DNA of 64,000 nt, taken from NCBI RefSeq assembly GCF_024343615.1, contig NZ_RJUB01000144.1, forward strand, positions 311 through 64,310, given 5' to 3'. The position numbers and the translations under genes are program-made. This DNA is from Ferruginibacter sp. HRS2-29 (GTDB lineage Bacteria; Bacteroidota; Bacteroidia; Chitinophagales; Chitinophagaceae). The notes below the pieces were generated by a model. It worked only from the letters and a program-made list of their open reading frames with translations, had not been told where the DNA came from and searched no databases. Below are positions 25,801 through 33,733 of this stretch, one piece after another (within the stretch, counting starts at the first letter, position 1; every line of letters begins with the position of its first letter).

Positions 25801-25917
25801 GAGCGCTGTTTATTGGTAAAACGAAACTAAAGGTTAAATGTTACAGATTTTAGCCATTAATGTTAAAAATAACAGCTGTTTTTTAACTTATAGACGGTTT
25901 TGCTGCTTCATTGTTAC

Positions 25918-25925
25918 TAGCTTTG
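25918..25925 (+). promoter_or_regulatory. Candidate -7 box of kbl
   Basis: TAGCTTTG is an exact TAnnTTTG match. A TTTG at 25899-25902 could be a -33 element, though the 15-bp gap is shorter than usual. Transcription from here would include the paired hairpins at 25957-26046 in the leader. Confidence 0.5.
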
Positions 25926-25956
25926 TAACATATTTTTATTTATCATCCATTTAAGA

Positions 25957-26046
25957 CCGTGCCATCTCCGGAAAAAAATAACGGATGGCACGCAACAAAA
26001 CCAAAAGCACCGTGCCAGCTCATTTTAAAACGGCGGATGGCACGGT
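25957..26046 (+). promoter_or_regulatory. Two tandem hairpins in the kbl leader
   Basis: Hairpin 1 pairs CCGTGCCATCTCCG (25957-25970) with CGGATGGCACG (25982-25992). Hairpin 2 pairs CACCGTGCCAGC (26008-26019) with GGATGGCACGGT (26035-26046). The two share the same arm sequence, so alternative pairing between them is possible. They end 20 bp before the kbl ATG. This could be a leader RNA control element or a pair of DNA operators. It does not match a riboswitch I know. Confidence 0.6.
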
Positions 26047-26065
26047 TGAAAAAAAAGTCGATCAT

Positions 26066-27253
26066 ATGAATACAAAATTTGCCAGCCGTATTGGTGCCGA
26101 AGTAGAAGAGATCAAATCTGCCGGACTTTTCAAAAAAGAAAGGATCATCAGCAGCGAACAAGGCGCTGAGATCATCGTGAACGGGAATACCGTATTGAAT
26201 TTCTGCGCTAATAATTACCTGGGACTTTCTTCGCACCCAAAAGTGCTGGAAGCGGCAAAAAAATACATCGATTACCGTGGTTATGGCCTTAGCAGCGTGC
26301 GTTTCATTTGCGGTACGCAGGATATACATAAAGAATTGGAAACTAAAATTGCAGGTTTTCTCGGTACGGAAGATACCATCCTTTATGCAGCCGCCTTTGA
26401 TGCCAATGGGGGTGTATTTGAACCATTGTTCAACGAAGAAGATGCCATCATCAGCGATGCGCTCAACCATGCGTCTATCATTGATGGGGTAAGGCTTTGT
26501 AAGGCACAACGCTACCGCTACGAGCATAACAATATGGACGACCTGGAAGCCAAACTGAAAGAAAGTGCCCATCTCCGCAGCCGCATCATCGTTACCGATG
26601 GTTCGTTCAGCATGGATGGTACCATTGCGCAGCTGGATAAGATCTGCGACCTGGCCGATCAATACGATGCTATCGTAATGATCGATGAATGCCACAGCAG
26701 CGGGTTCATCGGCAAAACAGGCCGCGGCACACACGAATACCGTGGTGTAATGGGGCGTGTGGATATCATTACCGGTACGCTGGGCAAAGCCCTCGGTGGT
26801 GCCAGCGGCGGATTTACCAGCGGTAAAAAAGAGATCATCGAAATGTTGCGCCAGCGCAGCCGGCCATACCTGTTTTCAAATACGGTGGCGCCAAGTATCG
26901 TAGGAGCTTCCATAGCGGTACTGGATATGCTGAGCAGCACTACCGAACTCCGGGACAAACTCGAATACAATACAAAATATTTCCGCGAAAAAATGACCGC
27001 CGCAGGTTTTGACATAAAACCCGGCGAGCACCCGATCGTTCCCATCATGCTGTACGATGCCGTAATAGCACAAAACTTTGCGGCAAAGCTGCTCGAAGAA
27101 GGCATTTATGTGATCGGGTTCTTCTTCCCGGTTGTAGCCAAAGGCCAGGCCCGTATCCGCGTGCAATTAAGCGCAGCGCATGAACAGAAACACCTGGATA
27201 AAGCCATAGAAGCATTTACAAAAGTAGGGAAGGAGTTGGGGGTCTTGAAATGA
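26066..27253 (+). CDS. kbl: 2-amino-3-ketobutyrate CoA ligase (glycine C-acetyltransferase)
   Basis: PLP enzyme of the alpha-oxoamine synthase family; it cleaves 2-amino-3-oxobutyrate with CoA to glycine and acetyl-CoA in threonine breakdown. Seen: LFKKERIISSEQGAEI, NFCANNYLGLSSHPKV, SVRFICGTQDIHKELE, DALNHASIIDGVRLCKA and the PLP-lysine region GTLGKALGGASGG, all closely like E. coli Kbl. The frame extends up to 25985, but that part lies in the hairpin leader. The ATG at 26066 gives 395 residues, beginning where Kbl proteins begin. No threonine dehydrogenase gene is adjacent. Serine palmitoyltransferase was considered and set aside on motif match. Confidence 0.93.
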   Translation: MNTKFASRIGAEVEEIKSAGLFKKERIISSEQGAEIIVNGNTVLNFCANNYLGLSSHPKVLEAAKKYIDYRGYGLSSVRFICGTQDIHKELETKIAGFLGTEDTILYAAAFDANGGVFEPLFNEEDAIISDALNHASIIDGVRLCKAQRYRYEHNNMDDLEAKLKESAHLRSRIIVTDGSFSMDGTIAQLDKICDLADQYDAIVMIDECHSSGFIGKTGRGTHEYRGVMGRVDIITGTLGKALGGASGGFTSGKKEIIEMLRQRSRPYLFSNTVAPSIVGASIAVLDMLSSTTELRDKLEYNTKYFREKMTAAGFDIKPGEHPIVPIMLYDAVIAQNFAAKLLEEGIYVIGFFFPVVAKGQARIRVQLSAAHEQKHLDKAIEAFTKVGKELGVLK

Positions 27254-27270
27254 GGCGATCAAATGTATAA

Positions 27271-27301
27271 ACAAAGCCCCGGGATCATCCCGGGGCTTTG
27301 T
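27271..27301. terminator. Bidirectional terminator between kbl and the T9SS hydrolase
   Basis: ACAAAGCCCCGGGAT is paired with ATCCCGGGGCTTTGT, a perfect 15-bp palindrome arm pair, with T-rich flanks on both strands. It serves two convergent genes. Confidence 0.93.
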
Positions 27302-27320
27302 TGTAATATAGTATAAGGCT

Positions 27321-28799
27321 CTATTTTTTGATGACCCTAAAACTACCACTTACATAACTGCTCCCATCACCTTTGTACTGCATGATATAAGTACCTGATG
27401 AAAGTTTGGTTAAATTGAGAGAAGCGTTGACAATGCCGCTGTTGAATGATTCCTTTTGGATGGAAACCGGTCTGCCCGTAACATCCAGCATGGTAAAAGT
27501 GATCTGCTGGCGGCGGTCTGCCTGAACCTGTAAAGTGAGGATGTCCATTACAGGATTGGGATAAAGAGCGGTGATGGTGAACGTCTTTTGAGGACTTGAA
27601 AGTTTCACCACATCCGAGTATTTAATCGTCCCGTCATTGTCGGTGATCCTCAGGCGGTAAAATGATGTTCCGGAAAAAGGATAGGCATCGGTTGCCGCAT
27701 AGTTGGCACCCTGGCCTGCAGAAGCTTTGGGCAAGATAGTGTTGAATTGTACAAACGATATTCCATCCTGGCTGCGTTCGAGCGTATAGCTGCGAAGGCT
27801 TATTTCAGCGGCAGATCTCCACGAAAGTTCAGCCTTCCCATTATTCATTACACCCCTGAAGCTTACAAGGGTAACAGGCAAGATGCCGCAGGATGGTAAT
27901 GCCGGGCAGGAACGCGTTTTGGTTACGCCTGTGATAGTATTGTACGCATTGTCGAAATCATTTCCCCGCAAACAGATCCCTTTCAGGTAATAATCCAGGA
28001 ATGGCAACAGCATCGTCTGTACTTTATTGAAAACAATGGGAGTGTTGATGGAAGAACTGTTGCACCCCGAAAATACCTGCCCGGTGGCACAAATACCATT
28101 GTTGCCGGCAAATTGACAATGCAGGGCGTTCGTGATATTAATATAAAATTTACAGGAGGCAATATTATTATACATGGCCTGTTGTACTGCGGGTGCTGCA
28201 ATACAATCATTGCTTCCGCTGAATATGAGGGATGGTTTTGTTACACTCAAAGCTGCTGTGGTAGCAGAAGGATTTGTTTCGGCGGCGGCGAAATTAAATA
28301 AAACACTGATCGCACTATTATTTTGCGCAGCCGCTAAAAAGCTGGATCCGCCACCCATCGAATGACCTCCTACCGCTGCTTTTTTGATTACCCGCTGGTA
28401 AAGAAAGGAAGAGGATGAATCATTTAACGAAGTTATATAGCTGCAAAGAAATGACAGGTCGCTTCCAAACTGCCCATGAGAAGGCAAAACGCCGCCCTCC
28501 GTTGCCGGAAGGGCTACTATATACCCGTATTTCACCAGTGAATCTGCCAGCCATTGGTAAGAACCCGTTCCAATAAGAAACCCATGGCCAAAGACAATTA
28601 CCGGAAACGAGGCAGTGCCACCCGCCAGTGGCGTATTCGATCCCGCCACTGTTGCAGGATAATTGATATCAGTCTGAATAACCCGGTTGCTACGGGAAGC
28701 GTCAGTGAAGGAGACCGTCCGCTTTCCTACGGGGTATGGCTGAGCCGACAAGGATATACTAAACAGCAATACAGCCAGAAGTGTAATAAATACTTTCAT
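27321..28799 (-). CDS. Secreted alpha/beta hydrolase with T9SS sorting domain
   Basis: 492-residue exported hydrolase. The ATG at 28799 begins a clear signal peptide (MKVFITLLAVLLFSISLSAQ); an upstream in-frame extension lacks this and is discarded. The catalytic domain spans about 20-300: IVFGHGFLIGTGSYQWLAD (oxyanion region) and GGHSMGGGSSFLAA (Ser nucleophile), resembling chlorophyllase/PET-hydrolase-like lipases. A Fn3-like linker follows at about 325-410. The last 80 residues (ALYPNPVMDILTL to the end) are a T9SS sorting domain. It is probably a surface or released esterase. Substrate unknown. Confidence 0.87.
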   Translation of the reverse strand: MKVFITLLAVLLFSISLSAQPYPVGKRTVSFTDASRSNRVIQTDINYPATVAGSNTPLAGGTASFPVIVFGHGFLIGTGSYQWLADSLVKYGYIVALPATEGGVLPSHGQFGSDLSFLCSYITSLNDSSSSFLYQRVIKKAAVGGHSMGGGSSFLAAAQNNSAISVLFNFAAAETNPSATTAALSVTKPSLIFSGSNDCIAAPAVQQAMYNNIASCKFYINITNALHCQFAGNNGICATGQVFSGCNSSSINTPIVFNKVQTMLLPFLDYYLKGICLRGNDFDNAYNTITGVTKTRSCPALPSCGILPVTLVSFRGVMNNGKAELSWRSAAEISLRSYTLERSQDGISFVQFNTILPKASAGQGANYAATDAYPFSGTSFYRLRITDNDGTIKYSDVVKLSSPQKTFTITALYPNPVMDILTLQVQADRRQQITFTMLDVTGRPVSIQKESFNSGIVNASLNLTKLSSGTYIMQYKGDGSSYVSGSFRVIKK

Positions 28800-29070
28800 G
28801 AAAGTAATTTTAAAATGATAAAAAATGTGGGGAGGAGGTGGCTTTAATAAGGATGGATATGCTGTCACTTCAATAATAAAGCCGTGTATAGCTTTTTTGA
28901 AGAATTTATTACAAATGACAGGGATACAACTTATATCATTAAATCCTGGAAAAAAAATGTTGTTGAGGAGTAACCTGTAAAAAGTGAAAAATCTTCCACA
29001 AAATGCTCAACGGACTCCAGAAACCTGTAGCCTTCACTTCGCTGCCGAACGATTGTAAGGACTAAAATAA

Positions 29071-29129
29071 TTGATCAGGGTCAATAAAAATCAAATTTTT
29101 AGCCGGTTTATGGAAGCTAAGTTAATTTG
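29071..29129 (+). promoter_or_regulatory. Fnr-like site and candidate promoter upstream of susC-like gene
   Basis: TTGATCAGGGTCAA (29071-29084) fits TTGAT-N4-GTCAA like the site at 16404-16417. TTAATTTG (29122-29129) is the best -7-like sequence. The spacing differs from that at the other two sites, so a regulatory link is only possible. The rest of the 392-bp gap 28800-29191 is AT-rich with no recognisable gene. Confidence 0.35.
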
Positions 29130-29191
29130 TAATCAACATTTCATTAACTTATCTTTAACATACACATTTATTCACCTTAAAACTCCTTCTT

Positions 29192-32100
29192 ATGATGAAA
29201 TCAACACTTCTGTTGTTGCTGGTGTTCCTGCTATCGGGTTCTATGGCCTGGGCGCAAACCACTACCAGCGGCAAGATCACCGATTCCAAATCGGGCGCCG
29301 CCATTTCCAATGCTTCCGTTATAGTAAAAGGTACTTCTTCGGGTACTTCTACCGGCCAGGATGGTTCTTTCCGTATCGACATCCCTTCGGGTGGCGCAAC
29401 GCTTGTCATTTCTTCGCTGGGGTATACCAGCAAAGAGGTATCAGCAAGCGGAACTACTACCAATGTAACGCTTGATGCCAGCGGCACCAAAAACCTGGAT
29501 GAAGTGGTGGTGGTTGGTTTTGGTACACGTATCAAAAAAGACCTTACCGGAAATATCGCCAAAGTGAAGGGCAGCGATGTCCAGAATATGCCTGTTACCA
29601 ACCTCAACCAGGCTTTGCAGGGGCGTGCGGCCGGTGTGTTTGTAGAAGCCAACAGCGGTAAAGTAGGAGAAGGGGTGAAAGTGTTGATCAGGGGTTCCGG
29701 ATCGATTTCGGCCTCCAATAGCCCACTATATGTCATCGACGGTATTCCTATCAGTAATAACTCTTACTCAGGAAGCCCTATTTCCGATATCAACTTCAAC
29801 GACGTTGAATCATTCGACATTTTAAAAGATGCCTCTGCTGCCGCCATTTATGGTTCCAGGGCGGCCAATGGAGTAGTGCTCATCACCACTAAAAAAGGAC
29901 GCTCCGGGAAAACCAATTTCCAGGTGAATTCACAATATGGTGTCAACAAGCCTACACATTACCGCGGGTTCCTGAATGCGCCCGAATATGTTGCCCTGTT
30001 GAGAGAAGCCGCAATCAACAGCGATAATCTCGATGGTATAGATCCGCTGGATCCGGCACAATACCCTGATTCCTGGCTGGAATTTGCCGAGGGCAGGCTG
30101 GATCGTTATTCGGGCTGGTCAGACTGGAGGACCAACCAGACCAATACCAACTGGGAAAAGAAAGCATTTGATCCCGATGCCATGACTTCCGCATTGGATA
30201 TTTCTGCTTCCGGAGGTACCGACCGTACAAAATATTATCTCAGCCTTTCCTATCTTAACCAGGATGGTATCCTGATAGGTAACAGGCTTAAACGCCTTTC
30301 TTCGAGGATCAATCTCGAGCAGGCAGTTTCTGACAAATTCAAGATCGGGTTGAATATGAGCTTGTCGCAAACGAGCGCCGGCCGTGTACAGGTAGACAAT
30401 GAATTTGCTACGCCAATGCAGATAGTGGCCCTGAGCCCGGTGACGCCTTTCTACGACCAGGATGGTAATTTATCTACCCTGCCGGTTACCACCTACAACA
30501 ACCCATACATCGATTACGCCGAAGGTAAATTCAAAGCTGTTATCTACAGGAATATCGGGAATATCTTCGGACAATATAATTTCAGCCGGTCACTTTCTTT
30601 CCGGACCGAATTTGGGGTGGATATACAAAACCAGAACGATGATCAGTTCTATGGCCCTAACACTACCTATGGTACAGGTAGTAATGGTTACGGCGAATCA
30701 GATTGGTTCCGCGGGCTGACTTACAACACCAATAACTATTTTACTTTCAAAAAGAATTTTTCACAAAAGCACGACCTGGAAGCGGTGGCAGGTATGTCGT
30801 TCCAGGATTACAATTCTGAATTTGCCAATGTATATGGGGAGCAGTTCCCTAACCAGCAGTTGCAAAAACTGGCGAGTGCGGGGTTAATAAAAGGCGGTAC
30901 TTCCAGGGAATCTAATTCTACGTTCCTTTCTTATTTCGCCAGGGCGAATTATAAATTCAATAACCGCTACCTCGTTACTTTGAGCGGACGGGTGGATGGC
31001 TCTTCTGTATTTGGCAACGACAACCGTTATGGTTTTTTCCCGGCGGCATCTCTTGGCTGGATCGTTTCTGAAGAAAATTTCATGCAGGGGCAAAAATTGC
31101 TCAGTTTCCTTAAACTCCGTGGTAGCTGGGGACTTACCGGCAACGCAGATGGTTTTGGCGATTTCGCTTCCCGCGGATTGTGGGGAGGTGTAGCGTATAA
31201 CGGAACCGGTGGGCTGGCTTCCACCCAGCTGGCAAATCCTGATCTTAAATGGGAAAAATCCAACCAGTTGGATTTCGGTATCGACTTCGGATTTTTCAAC
31301 AACAGGATCAGTGGTGAGATCGATGTGTACAAACGCAAAACCGAAGACCTGATCTATAGCGTTCCCGTTCCGGGAAATACCGGTTATTCCAACAAACTGG
31401 TGAACCTGGGAGCAATGGAAAACAAAGGGCTTGAGATCGTATTGAATTCGGATAATGTAAGCACCAGGAATTTCAAATGGAGCAGCAACCTGAACCTTGC
31501 CTTCAATAAAAATAAGATCACCAAGCTGGATGGCGATCAGACTTTGATTGCGGGTAACGATGGCCGTTATCTTAACTCACTTATCGTTGGCGAATCTATC
31601 GGCGTATTTTACGGGCCTAAGTTTGCCGGGGCAGATCCTGCCAATGGCGATGCGCTGTATTATTTGCAGGATGGGAAAACCACGACCAATGATTATAATG
31701 CAGCCGGGAACTTCATCGTCGGTAACCCTAATCCCAAGCTGATCGCCGGTTTTGGAAACAGCTTCAGCTACAAAGGTTTTGAGCTGAATGTATTGTTCCA
31801 GGGAGTATTCGGCAACCAGATACAGAATGGCGCCGGTGGTTTCATGAGTGCAAGTTTTGACTGGTTCGATAACCAGACAAGAGACCAGCTTGACAGGTGG
31901 CAGAAACCTGGTGATATCACCCAGGTACCTCAGCTTCGCCTTGGCGGGGGAAATGGTATTTCTGCTTCCAGCAGGTATGTGGAAGATGGTGATTATGTAC
32001 GCCTGAAAAGTGTTACACTGGCTTACAATTTTCCTGCATCGCTCATCCGCAGGGCAAAACTTACCAGCGCCAAATTCTATGTTACCGGTGTAAACCTTCT

Positions 32101-32236
32101 CACTTTTACCGATTACAAAGGTTGGGATCCGGAAGTGAATACCGATTACAGGGCAGGCAACAGGAACCAGGGAAGCGATTTTTACGCTGCTCCGCAGATA
32201 AAGAATTTTTCTGTAGGGCTCAACCTTGGTTTCTAA
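29192..32236 (+). CDS. SusC/RagA family TonB-dependent outer-membrane transporter
   Basis: 1014-residue outer-membrane importer. A signal peptide spans 1-22 (ending AWAQ; the second ATG at 29195 is an equal candidate start). A carboxypeptidase-regulatory-like beta-sandwich (about 25-100) carries GKITDSKSGAAISNASVIVKG, then the TonB-box-like segment LDEVVVVGFGT. The plug has SPLYVIDGIPISNNS and the SusC signature LKDASAAAIYGSRAANG. The barrel extends to a C-terminal phenylalanine (VGLNLGF). It works with the SusD-like lipoprotein encoded 28 bp downstream to capture and import an oligomeric nutrient using TonB energy. No glycosidase is near, so the substrate may not be a glycan. Confidence 0.95.
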   Translation: MMKSTLLLLLVFLLSGSMAWAQTTTSGKITDSKSGAAISNASVIVKGTSSGTSTGQDGSFRIDIPSGGATLVISSLGYTSKEVSASGTTTNVTLDASGTKNLDEVVVVGFGTRIKKDLTGNIAKVKGSDVQNMPVTNLNQALQGRAAGVFVEANSGKVGEGVKVLIRGSGSISASNSPLYVIDGIPISNNSYSGSPISDINFNDVESFDILKDASAAAIYGSRAANGVVLITTKKGRSGKTNFQVNSQYGVNKPTHYRGFLNAPEYVALLREAAINSDNLDGIDPLDPAQYPDSWLEFAEGRLDRYSGWSDWRTNQTNTNWEKKAFDPDAMTSALDISASGGTDRTKYYLSLSYLNQDGILIGNRLKRLSSRINLEQAVSDKFKIGLNMSLSQTSAGRVQVDNEFATPMQIVALSPVTPFYDQDGNLSTLPVTTYNNPYIDYAEGKFKAVIYRNIGNIFGQYNFSRSLSFRTEFGVDIQNQNDDQFYGPNTTYGTGSNGYGESDWFRGLTYNTNNYFTFKKNFSQKHDLEAVAGMSFQDYNSEFANVYGEQFPNQQLQKLASAGLIKGGTSRESNSTFLSYFARANYKFNNRYLVTLSGRVDGSSVFGNDNRYGFFPAASLGWIVSEENFMQGQKLLSFLKLRGSWGLTGNADGFGDFASRGLWGGVAYNGTGGLASTQLANPDLKWEKSNQLDFGIDFGFFNNRISGEIDVYKRKTEDLIYSVPVPGNTGYSNKLVNLGAMENKGLEIVLNSDNVSTRNFKWSSNLNLAFNKNKITKLDGDQTLIAGNDGRYLNSLIVGESIGVFYGPKFAGADPANGDALYYLQDGKTTTNDYNAAGNFIVGNPNPKLIAGFGNSFSYKGFELNVLFQGVFGNQIQNGAGGFMSASFDWFDNQTRDQLDRWQKPGDITQVPQLRLGGGNGISASSRYVEDGDYVRLKSVTLAYNFPASLIRRAKLTSAKFYVTGVNLLTFTDYKGWDPEVNTDYRAGNRNQGSDFYAAPQIKNFSVGLNLGF

Positions 32237-32264
32237 TTTAATTATCCAATTTAATTTTACAACA

Positions 32265-33608
32265 ATGAAAAAATTATCGATCTATATAATAAGCGCCGCC
32301 CTGCTGGTCACCGGTTGTTCAAAAAAATTAGATGTACAGCCAACACAGAGCGTAGATGAAGAATTTGTATTCACTTCCGATGCCAATATTAAAGCAGCGC
32401 TCAATGGTACATATGATGTAGTATCCGGCGCTTCCCTGCTGGGTGGCGATGTACAGATGTACTCCGAATTGCTTGGTGCAGGCGATGAGATCACCTGGGT
32501 GGGAACGTTCAATCAGCCGGATGAGATTTACCGGAAGGAAATCCTTACCAACAACAGTTTCATATCAGATACTTACCTGCAAGGATACCGGGCCATCAAT
32601 ATCTGTAACAACATCCTGGCAAATATCAATACCGTAAATCCGGCAGACCGCGACAGGGTGAAAGGGCAGGCCCTTTTTCTCCGCGGGCTCGTATATTTTG
32701 AGCTGGTGGAATTGTTTGCAAAACCATACAGCGCCGGCAATGTGGGCACAAACCCCGGGCTTCAGATAATCCTCACACCAACGGTGAATGGTGAAGTGAC
32801 AGCAGCGAACAGGGTTGCCCGCAGCAGTGTACAGGACACGTATGCACAGGTGGTCGCGGATCTTGTTGCCGCCAAACCGATCATTGGTGGCGAAGTGGGC
32901 GAGTATGGCAGTGAATATGCCGTATCGGCCATATTATCGAGGGTGTATCTGCAAATGGGTAACTATGCAGGGGCACGCGATGAAGCCAATAATGTGATTG
33001 AAAATTCAGGAGCTGAACTGGAAACTGATTATGCGAAAGTGTTCAACAATACCTCTGCTTCCAAAGAAGATATCTATGTGCTGCCGGTGACAGCGCAGGA
33101 TGGCTCGAATGATCTGCAGGTTTATTTCTCCATTACCGATTATGGGGCACGCGATGGCGATATCGAGATCAATGAAGATCACATCGATCTATATGATGCA
33201 TCTGATGCCCGTGGGGCATTATTCTATCTCGATGGAAGCGATATCTACCGCAGTGGAAAATGGAAATTCCAGTACAGGTTCTTACCGGTTGTCCGCCTCG
33301 GCGAAATGTACCTTACAAGGGCTGAAGCCAATTTCAGGCTGGGTACATCCATTGGAGCCACTCCCGCACAGGATATGCTTGCCATACGCAGCAGGGCAGG
33401 TCTTGGAGCGGTAGCTACTAACCTGGCAAACATCCGTTACGAACGCCGGCTCGAGCTGGCGCATGAAGGACAACGTATCCAGGATATCAAAAGGTTCCAG
33501 GAATCTATTGATGGGTTCTCTTACGATGCCAACGAACTCGTATTCCCTATTCCGCTCCGCGAAATAAATGCTGGTGGCGGGGTATTGACACAGAACCCAG
33601 GGTATTAA
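32265..33608 (+). CDS. SusD/RagB family outer-membrane lipoprotein
   Basis: 447-residue nutrient-binding lipoprotein that caps the adjacent SusC-like channel. The ATG at 32265 starts MKKLSIYIISAALLVTGC, with lipobox VTGC; an in-frame extension upstream overlaps susC and is rejected. Helical TPR-like repeats follow (YRAINICNNILANINTV, QALFLRGLVYFELVELF), and the C-terminal half shows the SusD landmarks RLGEMYLTRAEANFRLG and RYERRLELAHEGQRIQDIKR. It is on the short side for the family. A terminator closes this two-gene unit. Confidence 0.93.
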   Translation: MKKLSIYIISAALLVTGCSKKLDVQPTQSVDEEFVFTSDANIKAALNGTYDVVSGASLLGGDVQMYSELLGAGDEITWVGTFNQPDEIYRKEILTNNSFISDTYLQGYRAINICNNILANINTVNPADRDRVKGQALFLRGLVYFELVELFAKPYSAGNVGTNPGLQIILTPTVNGEVTAANRVARSSVQDTYAQVVADLVAAKPIIGGEVGEYGSEYAVSAILSRVYLQMGNYAGARDEANNVIENSGAELETDYAKVFNNTSASKEDIYVLPVTAQDGSNDLQVYFSITDYGARDGDIEINEDHIDLYDASDARGALFYLDGSDIYRSGKWKFQYRFLPVVRLGEMYLTRAEANFRLGTSIGATPAQDMLAIRSRAGLGAVATNLANIRYERRLELAHEGQRIQDIKRFQESIDGFSYDANELVFPIPLREINAGGGVLTQNPGY

Positions 33609-33664
33609 ATAAGGTCGGCTACCCTTAAAGCGGTCACTCCGCCAAACGTTGGCCGACCCATTAC

Positions 33665-33701
33665 AAAAGTCAGGTAGTTTGAAAAAATTACCTGACTTTT
33701 G
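33665..33701 (+). terminator. Terminator of the SusC/SusD unit
   Basis: AAAAGTCAGGTA is paired with TACCTGACTTTTG around a 12-nt A-rich loop, followed by T-rich sequence. A second, longer-range inverted repeat (GGTCGGC at 33613, GCCGACC at 33652) lies between it and the susD stop. Confidence 0.85.
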
Positions 33702-33733
33702 CTTTTCCATTATTAACTCCTAAATGATCCATT

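Noticed and set aside
25985-26065. N-terminal extension of kbl
   Set aside because: The extra 27 codons fall on the twin hairpins and are absent from Kbl proteins; the ATG at 26066 gives the family length.
25943-26734. 263-residue leftward frame over kbl
   Set aside because: It lies entirely opposite the leader and first part of kbl, whose identity is certain. No domain or signal is visible.
26066-27253. Serine palmitoyltransferase
   Set aside because: Same superfamily, but motifs such as SVRFICGTQDIHKELE and DALNHASIIDGVRLCKA match Kbl almost word for word.
29071-29475. 134-residue rightward frame overlapping the susC start
   Set aside because: It runs out of frame through the SusC signal peptide and the Fnr-like site; SusC evidence is decisive.
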